64,000 nucleotides of DNA from Halolactibacillus alkaliphilus (GTDB taxonomy: Bacteria; Bacillota; Bacilli; Bacillales; Amphibacillaceae), in NCBI RefSeq assembly GCF_900115465.1, contig NZ_FOWN01000001.1, positions 62,001 through 126,000 on the forward strand. Reading direction: 5' to 3'. The position numbers and the translations under genes are program-made. Shown here in pieces: positions 18,667 through 28,047 of this stretch. Under the pieces are notes generated by a model. That model was given only the letters and a program-made list of their open reading frames with translations. It did not search any database and was not told the origin of the DNA. Positions within the stretch are counted from its first letter, which is position 1; every line of letters begins with the position of its first letter.

Positions 18667-18724
18667 AGCAATATTAGTTAGGCAGTACAAGAGTGCCTAG
18701 CTGAAACAACATACTAAAAATTAT

Positions 18725-18766
18725 AAAAACGACCCGCCATCTCTCCCATTGGCAGGTCGTTTTTTC
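18725..18766. terminator. Bidirectional terminator between GH20 and deoD
   Basis: AAAACGACC...GCCA pairs with TGGC...AGGTCGTTTT and ends in six T on the plus strand; on the minus strand the complement also ends in a T-rich run. It lies between convergent genes and can stop both. Confidence 0.85.
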
Positions 18767-18785
18767 ATAATATGCAACGTTACAT

Positions 18786-19493
18786 TTACTCTTTAGTGAG
18801 TGTATCAAGTGCAACAGTAATCATATCATTGAACGTCGTTTGTCGCTCTTCACTTGTTGTTTGTTCACCTGTAATTAAATGATCACTTACTGTAAGTAAA
18901 CTGAGGGTATTAACATTAAATTTTGAACCGAGGTAATAAAGACCCGCCGTCTCCATCTCAACACCGAGTACGCCATAATCAGATAACTTGTTTGTTAGTG
19001 CTTGATTATCGCTATAGAAACTGTCTGATGAATAGACGTTTCCTACATTTAAGTTAAGTCCAGATGCTTTCCCTAGGTTATAAGCTTTAAATAATAAATC
19101 AAAGTTGCCAACAGGTGCAAAATAGACGGGGTTAAATTCTTTAAACATAAGTGATGAATCGGTTGTTGTGGCTTGAGCAATAATGACGTCTCTGATTTTA
19201 ACATCTTTTTGTAAAGCACCACACGTCCCCACCCGAATGAGGTCCTTTACCCCGTAATCATTAATCAATTCATGGATGTATAAGATCGCTGATGGGATAC
19301 CCATACCGGTTCCTTGAATAGAAACTTTAACACCATTATATGTGCCTGTGTACCCTAGCATATTTCTTACGTTGTTATAGCATGTTGCATCCTCTAAAAA
19401 AGTTTCTGCGATATACTTTGCTCGCAGGGGATCTCCAGGAAGTAGGACTTTATCCGCGACCTCACCTTTTTTTGCATCTAAATGAAAACTCAT
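18786..19493 (-). CDS. deoD: Purine nucleoside phosphorylase DeoD type
   Basis: Hexameric-type purine nucleoside phosphorylase, 235 residues. It splits purine (deoxy)nucleosides with phosphate into base and (deoxy)ribose 1-phosphate in the cytoplasm. Signatures: [19 protein letters not shown] (phosphate site), [32 protein letters not shown] and SDHLITGE with the catalytic aspartate. Of the in-frame ATGs, 19493 has AGGAGG eight bases upstream, while 19499 is only two bases from it. It is preceded by cre and Crp-type sites and sits beside a nucleoside importer. Confidence 0.95.
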   Translation of the reverse strand: MSFHLDAKKGEVADKVLLPGDPLRAKYIAETFLEDATCYNNVRNMLGYTGTYNGVKVSIQGTGMGIPSAILYIHELINDYGVKDLIRVGTCGALQKDVKIRDVIIAQATTTDSSLMFKEFNPVYFAPVGNFDLLFKAYNLGKASGLNLNVGNVYSSDSFYSDNQALTNKLSDYGVLGVEMETAGLYYLGSKFNVNTLSLLTVSDHLITGEQTTSEERQTTFNDMITVALDTLTKE

Positions 19494-19552
19494 AAACATT
19501 GCCTCCTTATTCGTATTGATTCCATCATACAAATAAAAAATACAGATGTTAA

Positions 19553-19566
19553 TGAAAGCGATTACA
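19553..19566 (-). promoter_or_regulatory. cre site (CcpA) upstream of deoD
   Basis: TGAAAGCGATTACA fits the CcpA consensus TGWNANCGNTNWCA at every fixed position. It lies about 60 bases before the deoD start, between the Crp-type box and the ribosome site, where CcpA binding would repress. Confidence 0.7.
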
Positions 19567-19596
19567 AAAAAGAGGTGTTTTTTATCATAGCAAAAA

Positions 19597-19612
19597 TGTG
19601 ACGTAAATCACT
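19597..19612 (-). promoter_or_regulatory. Crp/Fnr-type operator upstream of deoD
   Basis: TGTGACGTAAATCACT is a dyad with TGTGA and TCAC(T) half-sites spaced by six bases, the Crp/Fnr layout. It lies between the Crp/Fnr-family gene and deoD, so that regulator is the natural candidate. A TATGAT hexamer on the minus strand (19584-19589) may be the deoD -10 box. Confidence 0.65.
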
Positions 19613-19674
19613 TTTTTGTTGTTGTGTTGATTATTTTAAGAAAACGCTTTCTTTAGTATTCTCGACTTACACGG

Positions 19675-20334
19675 TTAAATAATGTTATCGCTATACTTTC
19701 TAAGCTTTTCAAGATCTAAAATGGTAATTTTCTTGGTATCGTATTCGACAATATGATCTTTTTGCAGCTCAGAAAAAGCTTTTGAAACCGATTCTCTACT
19801 TGCACCAATGATGTCCGCAAAAATACTTTGATTAAGTTTCTTAATTACATAAGGAGGTGAATCTAAATCTTCAATCAGGTGAATTAACACATGACAAAGT
19901 CTAGCGTTAACACTATAAAAACTGAGTGTACGTATCCGTTTATTGAGTTGTTTGACGCGTTCATTATGAATGTTAAGCAATGTTTTTAACAACGTTTTAT
20001 TTTCAAACACAATATTTTCAAATTCTTTTTTACTCACGACATATAATTCAGAATTTTCAAGCATTTCTATGCTTGAGATGGCTTGATTATCTGAAAATAG
20101 TTCCATTTCACCTAATATATCATCATCACTAGCAAAGCCAAGAATAAGTTCTTTGCCTTCGTATGATCGATAGATTTTAAGAAAGCCTTTTTTAACAATA
20201 TAAATATAGTCTAATGGGGAGTCTTCAAAAACTAAAATATGATTTTTCTTATAATGACGTGTTTTTAAATGACTTAAAATCTGTTCTTTTTCTTGCTCTG
20301 TAATATTGTCAAAAAGTTTAACTTTATTGATCAA
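19675..20334 (-). CDS. Crp/Fnr-family transcriptional regulator
   Basis: Regulator of about 219 residues with an N-terminal cyclic-nucleotide-binding-type beta barrel (HILVFEDSPLDYIYIVKKGFLKIY at about 33-56, then GEMELF) and a C-terminal Crp helix-turn-helix (FADIIGASRESVSKAFSELQKD near 167-188). It lacks the N-terminal cysteine cluster of FNR and has one cysteine, so iron-sulfur oxygen sensing is unlikely. GTGs at 20346 and 20343 are in frame, but the AAAGGTGG ribosome site overlaps them; TTG 20334, nine bases further on, fits best. It is divergent from bmpA with only about 60 bases between. Likely controls nucleoside uptake and deoD. Confidence 0.85.
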   Translation of the reverse strand: MINKVKLFDNITEQEKEQILSHLKTRHYKKNHILVFEDSPLDYIYIVKKGFLKIYRSYEGKELILGFASDDDILGEMELFSDNQAISSIEMLENSELYVVSKKEFENIVFENKTLLKTLLNIHNERVKQLNKRIRTLSFYSVNARLCHVLIHLIEDLDSPPYVIKKLNQSIFADIIGASRESVSKAFSELQKDHIVEYDTKKITILDLEKLRKYSDNII

Positions 20335-20393
20335 AATCAGCACCACCTTTACAAATTATATTATATTCTATCACAAACAGAGGAGTGTATGTT

Positions 20394-21407
20394 ATGAAAA
20401 AACAACTGGCAGTTATGTTTGTATTAATTTTAGGGTTATTTTTAGTCGCTTGTGGAAATGAAGGCGGGACAACATCTACGAGTGACGGAGAACAAGCAAG
20501 TATCGGTATGGTGACAGACTTAGGAAGTGTAAATGATAAATCTTTTAATCAAAGTGCTTGGGAAGGATTACAAAAATTAAAAGAAGATCACGGCTATGAT
20601 GTAAAGTATCTTGAACCACAATCAGATGCAGAAGTGGAGCCGAGCTTGTTGCAATTCGTTAATAATAAAACGGATTTAACTTGGGCTACCGCAGCGACAT
20701 TAGAAGATGCGGTAAAAAACATTGCTGAAACTAACCCAGACGCGAAACTAGGTATCGTTGATTCAGCGCTTGAAGGCGTAGCAAATGTTGTTTCTGTTTC
20801 GTTTAAAGAAAATGAAGGTGCATTTTTAGCAGGTGTTGTAGCAGGAACGATGACAGAATCAGATAAAGTCGGATTTGTTGGCGGTATGGAAATTCCAGTT
20901 ATTCAGCGATTCCATGCAGGATTTGCGGCAGGTGTGAAGGCGGTAAATCCTGATGCTGAAGTGCTTGTTAATTATGTTGGTGCATTTAATCGAGTAGATA
21001 TGGGGAAATCGGCAGCAGCCACAATGTATGACGCAGGTGTAGATATCATTTTCCACGCATCTGGTGGTACAGGTAACGGTATTTTTAATGAGGCACAGGA
21101 ACGTTTTAATGCAGGAAAACAAGTATGGGTTATTGGTGTTGATAAAGACCAGTCATTAGAGTTCGGAAATGACATTACCTTAACATCAATGATGAAGTAT
21201 GTGGACCAAGCAGTTTATGATATTTCTCATGAAGCACTAACAGGTCAGTTTCCGGGTGGAGAAGTTGTTCGCTTAGGTCTAAATGAAAATGGTGTTGGAT
21301 TAGCAGATACATCAGATATTAACGTCTCACAAGAGGTTTTAAGTAAGGTAGAAGAGTATAAGGAAGAAATCATTAATGGAAATATTGAAGTTCCTGAGAC
21401 ACCGTAA
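20394..21407 (+). CDS. bmpA: Nucleoside ABC transporter binding lipoprotein (BMP family)
   Basis: Lipid-anchored binding protein, 337 residues, of the BMP/PnrA family that binds purine and pyrimidine nucleosides. Its signal peptide has lipobox LVAC with Cys20. The family start GMVTDLGSVNDKSFNQSAWEGL is at about residues 37-58, with GVADTSD-like C-terminal elements. GTG 20385 overlaps the AGAGGAG ribosome site; ATG 20394 is eight bases downstream and was chosen. First gene of a five-gene unit (bmpA, nupA, nupB, nupC, base permease). Confidence 0.92.
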   Translation: MKKQLAVMFVLILGLFLVACGNEGGTTSTSDGEQASIGMVTDLGSVNDKSFNQSAWEGLQKLKEDHGYDVKYLEPQSDAEVEPSLLQFVNNKTDLTWATAATLEDAVKNIAETNPDAKLGIVDSALEGVANVVSVSFKENEGAFLAGVVAGTMTESDKVGFVGGMEIPVIQRFHAGFAAGVKAVNPDAEVLVNYVGAFNRVDMGKSAAATMYDAGVDIIFHASGGTGNGIFNEAQERFNAGKQVWVIGVDKDQSLEFGNDITLTSMMKYVDQAVYDISHEALTGQFPGGEVVRLGLNENGVGLADTSDINVSQEVLSKVEEYKEEIINGNIEVPETP

Positions 21408-21422
21408 AGGAGAGTCAATGTC

Positions 21423-22940
21423 ATGAAGAGAGTTGAAAAGGTTTTAGAATTAAAAAACATTAGCAAGAAATTCGGAGAATTTTATGCGAATAAAAATATA
21501 AATCTAGAAATAGGGCGTGGACAGATCCACGCCCTACTAGGGGAAAATGGTGCAGGGAAGTCGACACTTATGAGTACTGTATTCGGTTTGCACCAGCCGG
21601 ACGGTGGAGAAATATATGTTTATGAGCGACAAATTAAGATTGAGAACCCTAATCATGCTATTAAACTAGGTATTGGTATGGTTCACCAACATTTTAAGCT
21701 CGTTGAAGATTTCACAGTTACAGAGAACATCATTTTAGGTATGGAACCTAAAATAGGTCATAGAATTAACATGAAATCAGCAACCAAAGAAGTGAAAGAC
21801 TTATCAGAAAAATATGGCCTTAAAGTCGATCCTAACAGTAAAGTAGAAAATCTAGCTGTGGGTGTTCAACAAAAGGTTGAAATCTTAAAAGCTTTATATA
21901 GAGGTGCTAACATTCTTATTTTCGATGAGCCAACGGCAGTTCTAACACCGGATGAAATAGGTGAGTTGCTAGACATAATGAAAACATTAGTAGCTGAAGG
22001 CAAGTCGATTGTTTTAATTACGCATAAATTAAATGAGATTATGAGTGTGGCAGATAAATGTACGGTTATTAGACGAGGAGAGTACATTAAAACTGTAGAT
22101 ATAAAGGATACGGATGAAAATGAGTTAGCTCAATTAATGGTAGGTAAAACAATCTCTAAGCAATTAGATAAAAATCCATTTAACCCAGCAGATAAGATAC
22201 TCGAAATAAACCATTTACACTTGGTATCCAAGTCAGGTAGAAAAATTCTTGATGATGTTAGTCTTACAGTGCATGGTGGCGAAGTCTTGGGTATTGCGGG
22301 TGTTGACGGTAATGGACAATCAGAATTGGTAGAGTCTATCGTCAATATGATTGAAACAAATACAGGTGAGATAAAAATAAAAGGCCAATCAACGAAGGGA
22401 AAAAGCATCAGAGACATTTTTGAGTCGGGTGTGAGTTATGTGCCGGCGGATAGACATAAGCATGGGTTAGTTTTGGATAAAAACATTTCAGAAAATCTGA
22501 TTTTAATCGAATACTACAAAAAGCAATATAATGACGGTTTGAACTTGAAGAAGATGCTGATTCGAGACGAAGGAAAGCAAAAAATGCAGGCGTTTGATAT
22601 TAGAGCTGAAAGTGAAGCAACTATTGTGAGAGGGATGTCTGGTGGTAATCAGCAAAAAGTTATCTTAGCACGTGAGATTAGTAGGAATCCTGAATTATTA
22701 ATTATTGTCCAACCAACGCGCGGATTAGATATTGGCGCAATCAATTTCATTCATAATCAAATTATTCGATTAAGAGACCAAGGTGTAGCTATTTTGCTTG
22801 TATCATTTGAGCTGGAAGAGCTTTTGTCATTGTCTGATCGTATCAACATCATTTTCGATGGTAAGATCATTGGGCAAGTCGACCCGAACAACACGAATGA
22901 TACCGAGTTAGGTCTTATGATGGCCGGGAAAGGAGTATAA
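21423..22940 (+). CDS. nupA: Nucleoside ABC transporter ATPase, duplicated domains
   Basis: ATP-binding protein with two tandem ABC domains (505 residues), typical of ribose/nucleoside importers. The first has Walker A GENGAGKST (~38-46), a degenerate signature LAVGVQQKVEIL and Walker B ILIFDEPTAV. The second half has a poor Walker A (GVDGNGQSEL), as usual in this family, an intact signature MSGGNQQKV and a Walker B in which LLIIVQPTRGLD replaces the acidic pair. It powers uptake through NupB and NupC. ATG 21423 follows AAAGGAG. Confidence 0.92.
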   Translation: MKRVEKVLELKNISKKFGEFYANKNINLEIGRGQIHALLGENGAGKSTLMSTVFGLHQPDGGEIYVYERQIKIENPNHAIKLGIGMVHQHFKLVEDFTVTENIILGMEPKIGHRINMKSATKEVKDLSEKYGLKVDPNSKVENLAVGVQQKVEILKALYRGANILIFDEPTAVLTPDEIGELLDIMKTLVAEGKSIVLITHKLNEIMSVADKCTVIRRGEYIKTVDIKDTDENELAQLMVGKTISKQLDKNPFNPADKILEINHLHLVSKSGRKILDDVSLTVHGGEVLGIAGVDGNGQSELVESIVNMIETNTGEIKIKGQSTKGKSIRDIFESGVSYVPADRHKHGLVLDKNISENLILIEYYKKQYNDGLNLKKMLIRDEGKQKMQAFDIRAESEATIVRGMSGGNQQKVILAREISRNPELLIIVQPTRGLDIGAINFIHNQIIRLRDQGVAILLVSFELEELLSLSDRINIIFDGKIIGQVDPNNTNDTELGLMMAGKGV

Positions 22941-22944
22941 CCTG

Positions 22945-24015
22945 ATGAATGCTGTAGCAAAACATATGAAGAATAGAAATATCCTTGTTCCCATTCTAGC
23001 AACCATTATCGCGCTTGTTTTTGGCGCTATTATTATGTTAATTGCAGGGTATAATCCGGTGATTGCTTATCAGTCTTTGCTGAATAAAGTATTCGGTTCA
23101 GCTTATGATATTGGAGAGGTCATACGCGCGATCATTCCCTTATTATTGAGTGGTTTTGCGGTTGCTTTAGCTAATAAAGCGGGACTTTTAAATATCGGTG
23201 TTGATGGTCAGATTACGATAGGTGCAGTGGCCTCTTTATTAGTTGGTACGTTAGTAGACTTCCCACCTATTATCCATGGGTTCACAGCATTAACTGTTGG
23301 GGTAATTGCTGGTGGGTTATGGGGCGTCCTTATCGCTTATTTAAAAACACGTTTTACAATTAATGAGGTCATTAGTTCAATCATGTTAAACTATGTGGCA
23401 CTTTACCTTAGTCATATGTTGATTCGAGGTATAGTTCCTCAAGAAGGTAGCCAACGTTCAGCACTCATTCAAGACTCTGCATCTATTAGTTTAAACAGTC
23501 TGAGTGAACTATTAAATGGTGCCCGCGTGCACTGGGGGCTGTTTATTACACCGCTCATTATTTTTGGTTTTTATTATTTCTTTAACAAAACAAGATATGG
23601 TTATGAAACAGAGGTTGTTGGTCTAAATAACCATGCGGCTCATTATGCTGGTATTAAGGTAAATAGAATTATTACGAGAACGATGTTTATCTCCGGGGCT
23701 ATTGGCGGCTTAATTGGTGTTTTTGACACTTTAGGTGTCTATAAATATATGGCGATTTCTACTTCTACAAGCGGCGTAGGATTCGATGGTGTAGCCATTG
23801 CTTTACTAGGAGGAAATACAACCATAGGAACGACGTTATCAGGCGTATTAATTGGTGTGTTGAAATATGGTTCACAAGGTATGCAATTTGGGGCAGGTGT
23901 TCCAAGTGAAATAATAGGCATGATTATTTCGCTCATTATTTTCTTTGTAGCCGCGCCTGGTTTAGTGAAAAAATTACTTCCTAATATGGAGCATACGAAA
24001 AAGGAGGTCCAGTAA
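22945..24015 (+). CDS. nupB: Nucleoside ABC transporter permease (YufP type)
   Basis: Membrane permease of the branched-chain/ribose BPD_transp_2 family, 356 residues and about nine helices. Helix-forming blocks include GFAVALANKAGLLNIGVDGQITIGAVAS and GFDGVAIALLGGNTTIGTTLSGVLIG, both family hallmarks. It starts four bases after the ATPase gene with AAAGGAG overlapping its end. Partner of the next gene; together they form the membrane channel. Confidence 0.92.
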   Translation: MNAVAKHMKNRNILVPILATIIALVFGAIIMLIAGYNPVIAYQSLLNKVFGSAYDIGEVIRAIIPLLLSGFAVALANKAGLLNIGVDGQITIGAVASLLVGTLVDFPPIIHGFTALTVGVIAGGLWGVLIAYLKTRFTINEVISSIMLNYVALYLSHMLIRGIVPQEGSQRSALIQDSASISLNSLSELLNGARVHWGLFITPLIIFGFYYFFNKTRYGYETEVVGLNNHAAHYAGIKVNRIITRTMFISGAIGGLIGVFDTLGVYKYMAISTSTSGVGFDGVAIALLGGNTTIGTTLSGVLIGVLKYGSQGMQFGAGVPSEIIGMIISLIIFFVAAPGLVKKLLPNMEHTKKEVQ

Positions 24016-24969
24016 ATGGAGGTTTTAGCGAATGTTATAAATGGTAGCATCGTTTTTGCGGTAGCTTTAGCATTAGGAGCACTAGGCGGTATGCTAAGCG
24101 AAAGGGCAGGTGTAATAAATTTAGGTGTAGAAGGCTTTATGATTTCAGGCGCATTTTTTGGCGCGATCGGTGCGCACTATGCAGAAACGTTAAATCTGGG
24201 AGGGCTTTCCCCGTGGATCGGCTTAATGACGGCATTTATTTTCACTGGCTTATTTAGTTTTTTATATGTGATGGCAACTTTAAAATTTAAAGCGGACCAC
24301 GTCATAAGCGGGGTAGTCATAAATCTACTCAGTGCCAATGCCACATTCTTTTTAGTTAAACTACTATTTGATGGTGCGGCTGATACACCTAGGATTTCAA
24401 ACATGTTTAGGAGAATAAACATTCCATTACTATCAGACATCCCATTTTTGGGAATAGCTTTCTTTAGATCGTACCCAACCACATACCTAGCCTTGGCCAT
24501 TATAGTGATTGGCTCTTATATATTGTTTAAAACACCTATTGGACTAAGAGTTCGAGGGACAGGTGAGAATCCAGGATCAGTAGATACTGCGGGTATTAAT
24601 GTGTATAAAATTAAGTTTTGGTCAGTTATGCTTAGTGGTTCGTTATCAGCTTTAGGAGGAGCAACCATTGTTTTAACATCTAATGGAAACTTCTCATTTA
24701 ACACTATTGCAGGTCAAGGCTATATTGCTATTGCCGCTGTTATTTTAGGAAGATGGAAACCATATGGTGTCATGTGGGGGGCGCTTCTCTTTGGTTTTGC
24801 GCAAGCCATTAAAGACCAAATTCAAATTTTTCCTAGTTTTGATGCAATTCCAACGGAAGTCTTTTATTTATTACCTTACGTTATTACGCTCATTGCGCTC
24901 ATTCTTACAGGTAGTAAAAGTAAAGCACCAAAGGCTTTAGGAACGCATTATGATTCGAGTGTGAAGTAA
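24016..24969 (+). CDS. nupC: Nucleoside ABC transporter permease (YufQ type)
   Basis: Second permease, 317 residues. GGMLSERAGVINLGVEGFMISGAFFGAIGA (about 24-53) is the family motif, with several further membrane segments. ATG 24016 follows the preceding stop codon directly, with AAAGGAGG placed inside the end of nupB, so translation is coupled. Confidence 0.92.
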   Translation: MEVLANVINGSIVFAVALALGALGGMLSERAGVINLGVEGFMISGAFFGAIGAHYAETLNLGGLSPWIGLMTAFIFTGLFSFLYVMATLKFKADHVISGVVINLLSANATFFLVKLLFDGAADTPRISNMFRRINIPLLSDIPFLGIAFFRSYPTTYLALAIIVIGSYILFKTPIGLRVRGTGENPGSVDTAGINVYKIKFWSVMLSGSLSALGGATIVLTSNGNFSFNTIAGQGYIAIAAVILGRWKPYGVMWGALLFGFAQAIKDQIQIFPSFDAIPTEVFYLLPYVITLIALILTGSKSKAPKALGTHYDSSVK

Positions 24970-26256
24970 ATGCCATTACTTGAAAAAAATTTTAAGATTA
25001 GTCAAAATAACAGCCATATAAAAACAGAGATAGAAGCAAGCTTAACGTCTTTTGTTTCCATCGTCTATATCGTTGCAGTGAATGCGCTGATTTTATCTCA
25101 GACGGGCATGAATTACCATGCGGTATTATTTGCAACAATAGTGATTACGAGTATTAGCTCAATTATGATGGGGCTGATAGTCAATTCACCGATGATTATC
25201 GCCCCAGGTATGAGCGATAATGCTTTTTTCACGTATACGTTAGTAGGAGCATTTGCTTTTACGTGGCAACAAAGTTTAGCCGTCGTATTTGTTGTCGGGG
25301 TATTGTTTTATTTACTCATTCGATTTAATGTGATTGATTATTTACTAAAATCCATTTCTAAGAGTCTCGTAAGTAGTATGAGTGTTGGTGTAGGTTTCTT
25401 TCTTGTTTTTCTAGGCTTAAAAAATGGAGAGGTGATTGTATCTCATTCAGAAACTTTAGTCACTTTGAATGATTTATTTAAGCCGGTGCCACTGACAACG
25501 ATGTTTACATTAATTATTGCGCTCATCTTAACAATCTTAAAAATAAAAGGAAGTTACTTAATCGCCATTATTTCTGGTGTAGGGATGTCTGTTTTTTTAG
25601 GTGTAACGGATATGACGACATTTTCTTATACGTTAAAAGATATAAAGGTTGTGAGCCCACATTTATTTGCTTTAGATTTTTCACAAAGTATTTCTCTTGA
25701 ATTTTGGATTGCTGTATTTTCTTTGCTTGTCCTAGTTATTTTTCAAAACTTAGGAACACAACTAAGTTTTTTAGGCGTAAAAAATGAACATAAAATTAAA
25801 GATACGCTGAGTGTGAACGCAATATCGGTTGCTATTGCTGGTATTATAGGTTCTAGTTCGACTTGTACAAGCGCAGAAGGCGGTACAGGAATAGCGGTTG
25901 GAGGAAAGACAGGTCTGACATCTGTCTTAGTAGGTGTGTATTTTCTGCTTACTATTTTCTTTATACCTTTTATTACGTTAATTCCTTTATCAGTCATCTC
26001 TTCTTTACTCATTCTAGTTGGTGTAGAAATTATCGCTGTAAATTTTAAAAATATAGATGTGTCAAATGTCTCGGAATACTTTCCTGGAATTATGATGATC
26101 ACAATGATGCTGCTTACTTTTAATATAGCAGATGGCGTAGGTTTTGGTTTTATTTTTTATGTGCTCATTAAGTTGGTGAAAAGAGAATTTGCTACAATAA
26201 CGCCAGTTATGTATGCCATCAGTCTATTGTTTATACTCTACTTTGTGCTGATATAG
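24970..26256 (+). CDS. AzgA-like purine base permease (NCS2 group)
   Basis: Secondary transporter of 428 residues with about 12-14 helices. The N-terminal EIEASLTSFVSIVYIVAVNALIL and the APGMSDNAFFTYTLV segment, plus SSSTCTSAEGGTGIAVGGKTGLTS near 295, place it with adenine/guanine/hypoxanthine permeases (AzgA/PbuG/PbuO). It begins right after the nupC stop. It would exchange or import free bases released by the nucleoside phosphorylase. Substrate assignment among purines is inferred. Confidence 0.88.
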   Translation: MPLLEKNFKISQNNSHIKTEIEASLTSFVSIVYIVAVNALILSQTGMNYHAVLFATIVITSISSIMMGLIVNSPMIIAPGMSDNAFFTYTLVGAFAFTWQQSLAVVFVVGVLFYLLIRFNVIDYLLKSISKSLVSSMSVGVGFFLVFLGLKNGEVIVSHSETLVTLNDLFKPVPLTTMFTLIIALILTILKIKGSYLIAIISGVGMSVFLGVTDMTTFSYTLKDIKVVSPHLFALDFSQSISLEFWIAVFSLLVLVIFQNLGTQLSFLGVKNEHKIKDTLSVNAISVAIAGIIGSSSTCTSAEGGTGIAVGGKTGLTSVLVGVYFLLTIFFIPFITLIPLSVISSLLILVGVEIIAVNFKNIDVSNVSEYFPGIMMITMMLLTFNIADGVGFGFIFYVLIKLVKREFATITPVMYAISLLFILYFVLI

Positions 26257-26332
26257 TTTTAGATATGCTTACGGCTATTAAGTAGTTAAGGGCTCAATGA
26301 TGTATAGGGTTTTATCAACGTATTTAGTAAAT

Positions 26333-26370
26333 AAACAGCATGGAATGAAAGTTGATTCCATGTTGTTTTA
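26333..26370 (+). terminator. Terminator of nucleoside operon
   Basis: AAACAGCATGGAAT (26333-26346) pairs with ATTCCATGTTGTTT (26355-26368), allowing a G-U pair, and is followed by T-rich sequence. It lies 77 bases after the permease stop. Confidence 0.75.
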
Positions 26371-26407
26371 CGCTATAGATATAAATAAAAGTACCGGTGT
26401 GTAGTGA

Positions 26408-26436
26408 CTTCATCAAGAAAAGGTTTTTTGATGAAG
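26408..26436. terminator. Second hairpin after nucleoside operon
   Basis: CTTCATCAA (26408-26416) pairs with TTGATGAAG (26428-26436) around an A-then-T-rich loop. It may back up the terminator at 26333 or act in the opposite direction. Confidence 0.4.
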
Positions 26437-26678
26437 CTTACTTTGTATTTTAATTTATAATAAACGAATAAATGATTTTATTATTGATAATAATGTTCGT
26501 GTATTTATTTTTGACTGAAAATTCATTGTGTTTTGAAATCATTGGTAAAATTGAAGGATTATATAAGAACATGAGTCTATATAAGCTGAAAGACCTTTGT
26601 TAAAAGGTTTATCAAAAATGCATGTCTATGTATATAAAATTATTCAACTGAATAAACGAAAAAGTTTTCTTGAAAGTA

Positions 26679-26708
26679 TTGACCTTAAATACCGAACGAT
26701 GGTATAAC
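26679..26708 (+). promoter_or_regulatory. SigA promoter for M20 amidohydrolase operon
   Basis: TTGACC (26679-26684), an 18-base spacer and TATAAC (26703-26708), about 45 bases before ATG 26755. Confidence 0.7.
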
Positions 26709-26754
26709 TAGTACTATTAGTTTTAACATTCGGATATCACGAGAAGGAGGACAT

Positions 26755-28011
26755 ATGACGATTAACGAACAGTACGAGAGAATAAAAACACTCGCAGACC
26801 AGATTTATGCAAATCCAGAATTGGGTTATAAAGAAACAAAAACAAAACAAACCGTCGTTGATTATTTAAAAAGTGTTGATTCAGACATTTCGATCGAAGA
26901 ATTTAGCACAACCGGTTTTAAAACAACACTTGGTGAGAAGCAGTCATTACATATCGCTTTTATTGCGGAATTAGACGCAGTATATGCGCCGACGCATTTT
27001 AAAGCAGATCCTGCGAACGGAGCTGCACATAATTGTGGGCACTATACACAAGTGGCTATTGCGTTAGCTTTATATGAACAACTTTATCAGACAAAGGCAT
27101 ACGAAGCGTTTGATTTTCAACTGTCCTTTATTTTTGTACCTGCTGAAGAATATCTTGACTTACCCTACCGGGAACAATTAGTCAATGAAGGAACCATTAC
27201 GCATTACGGTGGTAAACCAGAAGCAATGAAGCTAGGTGTATTTGATGATATTGATCTTGGTATTTGTGTTCATGCGATTGGTGGAGAGTTTGCTGAGCGT
27301 ACAATTGAAATTAACTGTGATTTAGCTGGATTTCTTTATAAGAAATATCATTTTAAAGGTGAAGCCTCTCATGCAGGTTTTGATCCGTTTTCTTCTGTTA
27401 ATGCTTACAGCATGTCAACACTCTTTAATACAGCGATTGGCTTATCTAGACAACAATTAGATGAAAAACAAATGGTAAGAATTAATCCGATTGTGATGCA
27501 GTCAGATATGTCGACTAATGTTATCCCAAATCATATTACCGTAGGGACAGATTTACGCACACAGTCTGTTGATTATATGCAAGAGGTTGCCGTTCGCCTA
27601 GACAAAGCGGCTATCGGTTCTGCACAAGCCCTTATGGGTGAAGTGGCTATCGATACACAAATGGGCTATTTACCCTTCCAACAAAGTCGTTATCTATCTA
27701 CCTTTGTGGCAGCGGCATTTAATAAAGATGAGCGTATAAAAGCGATGCTTAACAATCAAGCGATTAGCGCAGCCGGTGATATCGGAGACTTATCTTATAT
27801 GATGCCGTGCATTCAAATTGGTTACAGTGGTTTCACTGGTACGATTCATGGGGATGATTTTATTGATGTTGATCCAGAATTTATCTATACGGTCTTTCCT
27901 TCATTTCTACAAAGTGTTCTTGATGAAATGGTCGGTCAAATAGATAAAAACCAATTATATAAAAGAACGTATCAAGACTATTTAGATGTGTTAAACACAC
28001 TCGTAAAATAG
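26755..28011 (+). CDS. M20-family amidohydrolase
   Basis: Metal-dependent amidohydrolase/peptidase of 418 residues in the M20D (AbgB-like) group. Metal-site elements are visible: AELDAV near 70, NGAAHNCGHYTQ near 92-102, PAEE near 133 and HA with IGGEF near 172. The middle dimerisation domain starts near FKGEASHAGFDP. Members hydrolyse acyl-amino acids or aminobenzoyl-glutamate-like amides; the exact substrate here is unknown. ATG 26755 follows AAGGAGG. It is co-transcribed with two membrane protein genes, suggesting uptake or export of its substrate or product. Confidence 0.85.
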   Translation: MTINEQYERIKTLADQIYANPELGYKETKTKQTVVDYLKSVDSDISIEEFSTTGFKTTLGEKQSLHIAFIAELDAVYAPTHFKADPANGAAHNCGHYTQVAIALALYEQLYQTKAYEAFDFQLSFIFVPAEEYLDLPYREQLVNEGTITHYGGKPEAMKLGVFDDIDLGICVHAIGGEFAERTIEINCDLAGFLYKKYHFKGEASHAGFDPFSSVNAYSMSTLFNTAIGLSRQQLDEKQMVRINPIVMQSDMSTNVIPNHITVGTDLRTQSVDYMQEVAVRLDKAAIGSAQALMGEVAIDTQMGYLPFQQSRYLSTFVAAAFNKDERIKAMLNNQAISAAGDIGDLSYMMPCIQIGYSGFTGTIHGDDFIDVDPEFIYTVFPSFLQSVLDEMVGQIDKNQLYKRTYQDYLDVLNTLVK

Positions 28012-28047
28012 AAAAAACATAAGAGAGATTTAAGGGGGAGAAAGAGT

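Larger units (their letters stand above)
26257..26754. other. Intergenic region after base permease gene
   Basis: 498 bases with no supportable gene. It holds two hairpins (26333-26369 and 26408-26436) near its left end and a good SigA promoter near its right end. The AT-rich middle (26440-26670) shows nothing recognisable beyond short inverted A/T stretches. Confidence 0.6.

Noticed and set aside
19638-19653. AAGAAAACGCTTTCTT considered as a second cre site near deoD
   Set aside because: Symmetric but lacks the outer TG/CA bases of the consensus, and lies near the Crp-family gene end, away from the expected start.
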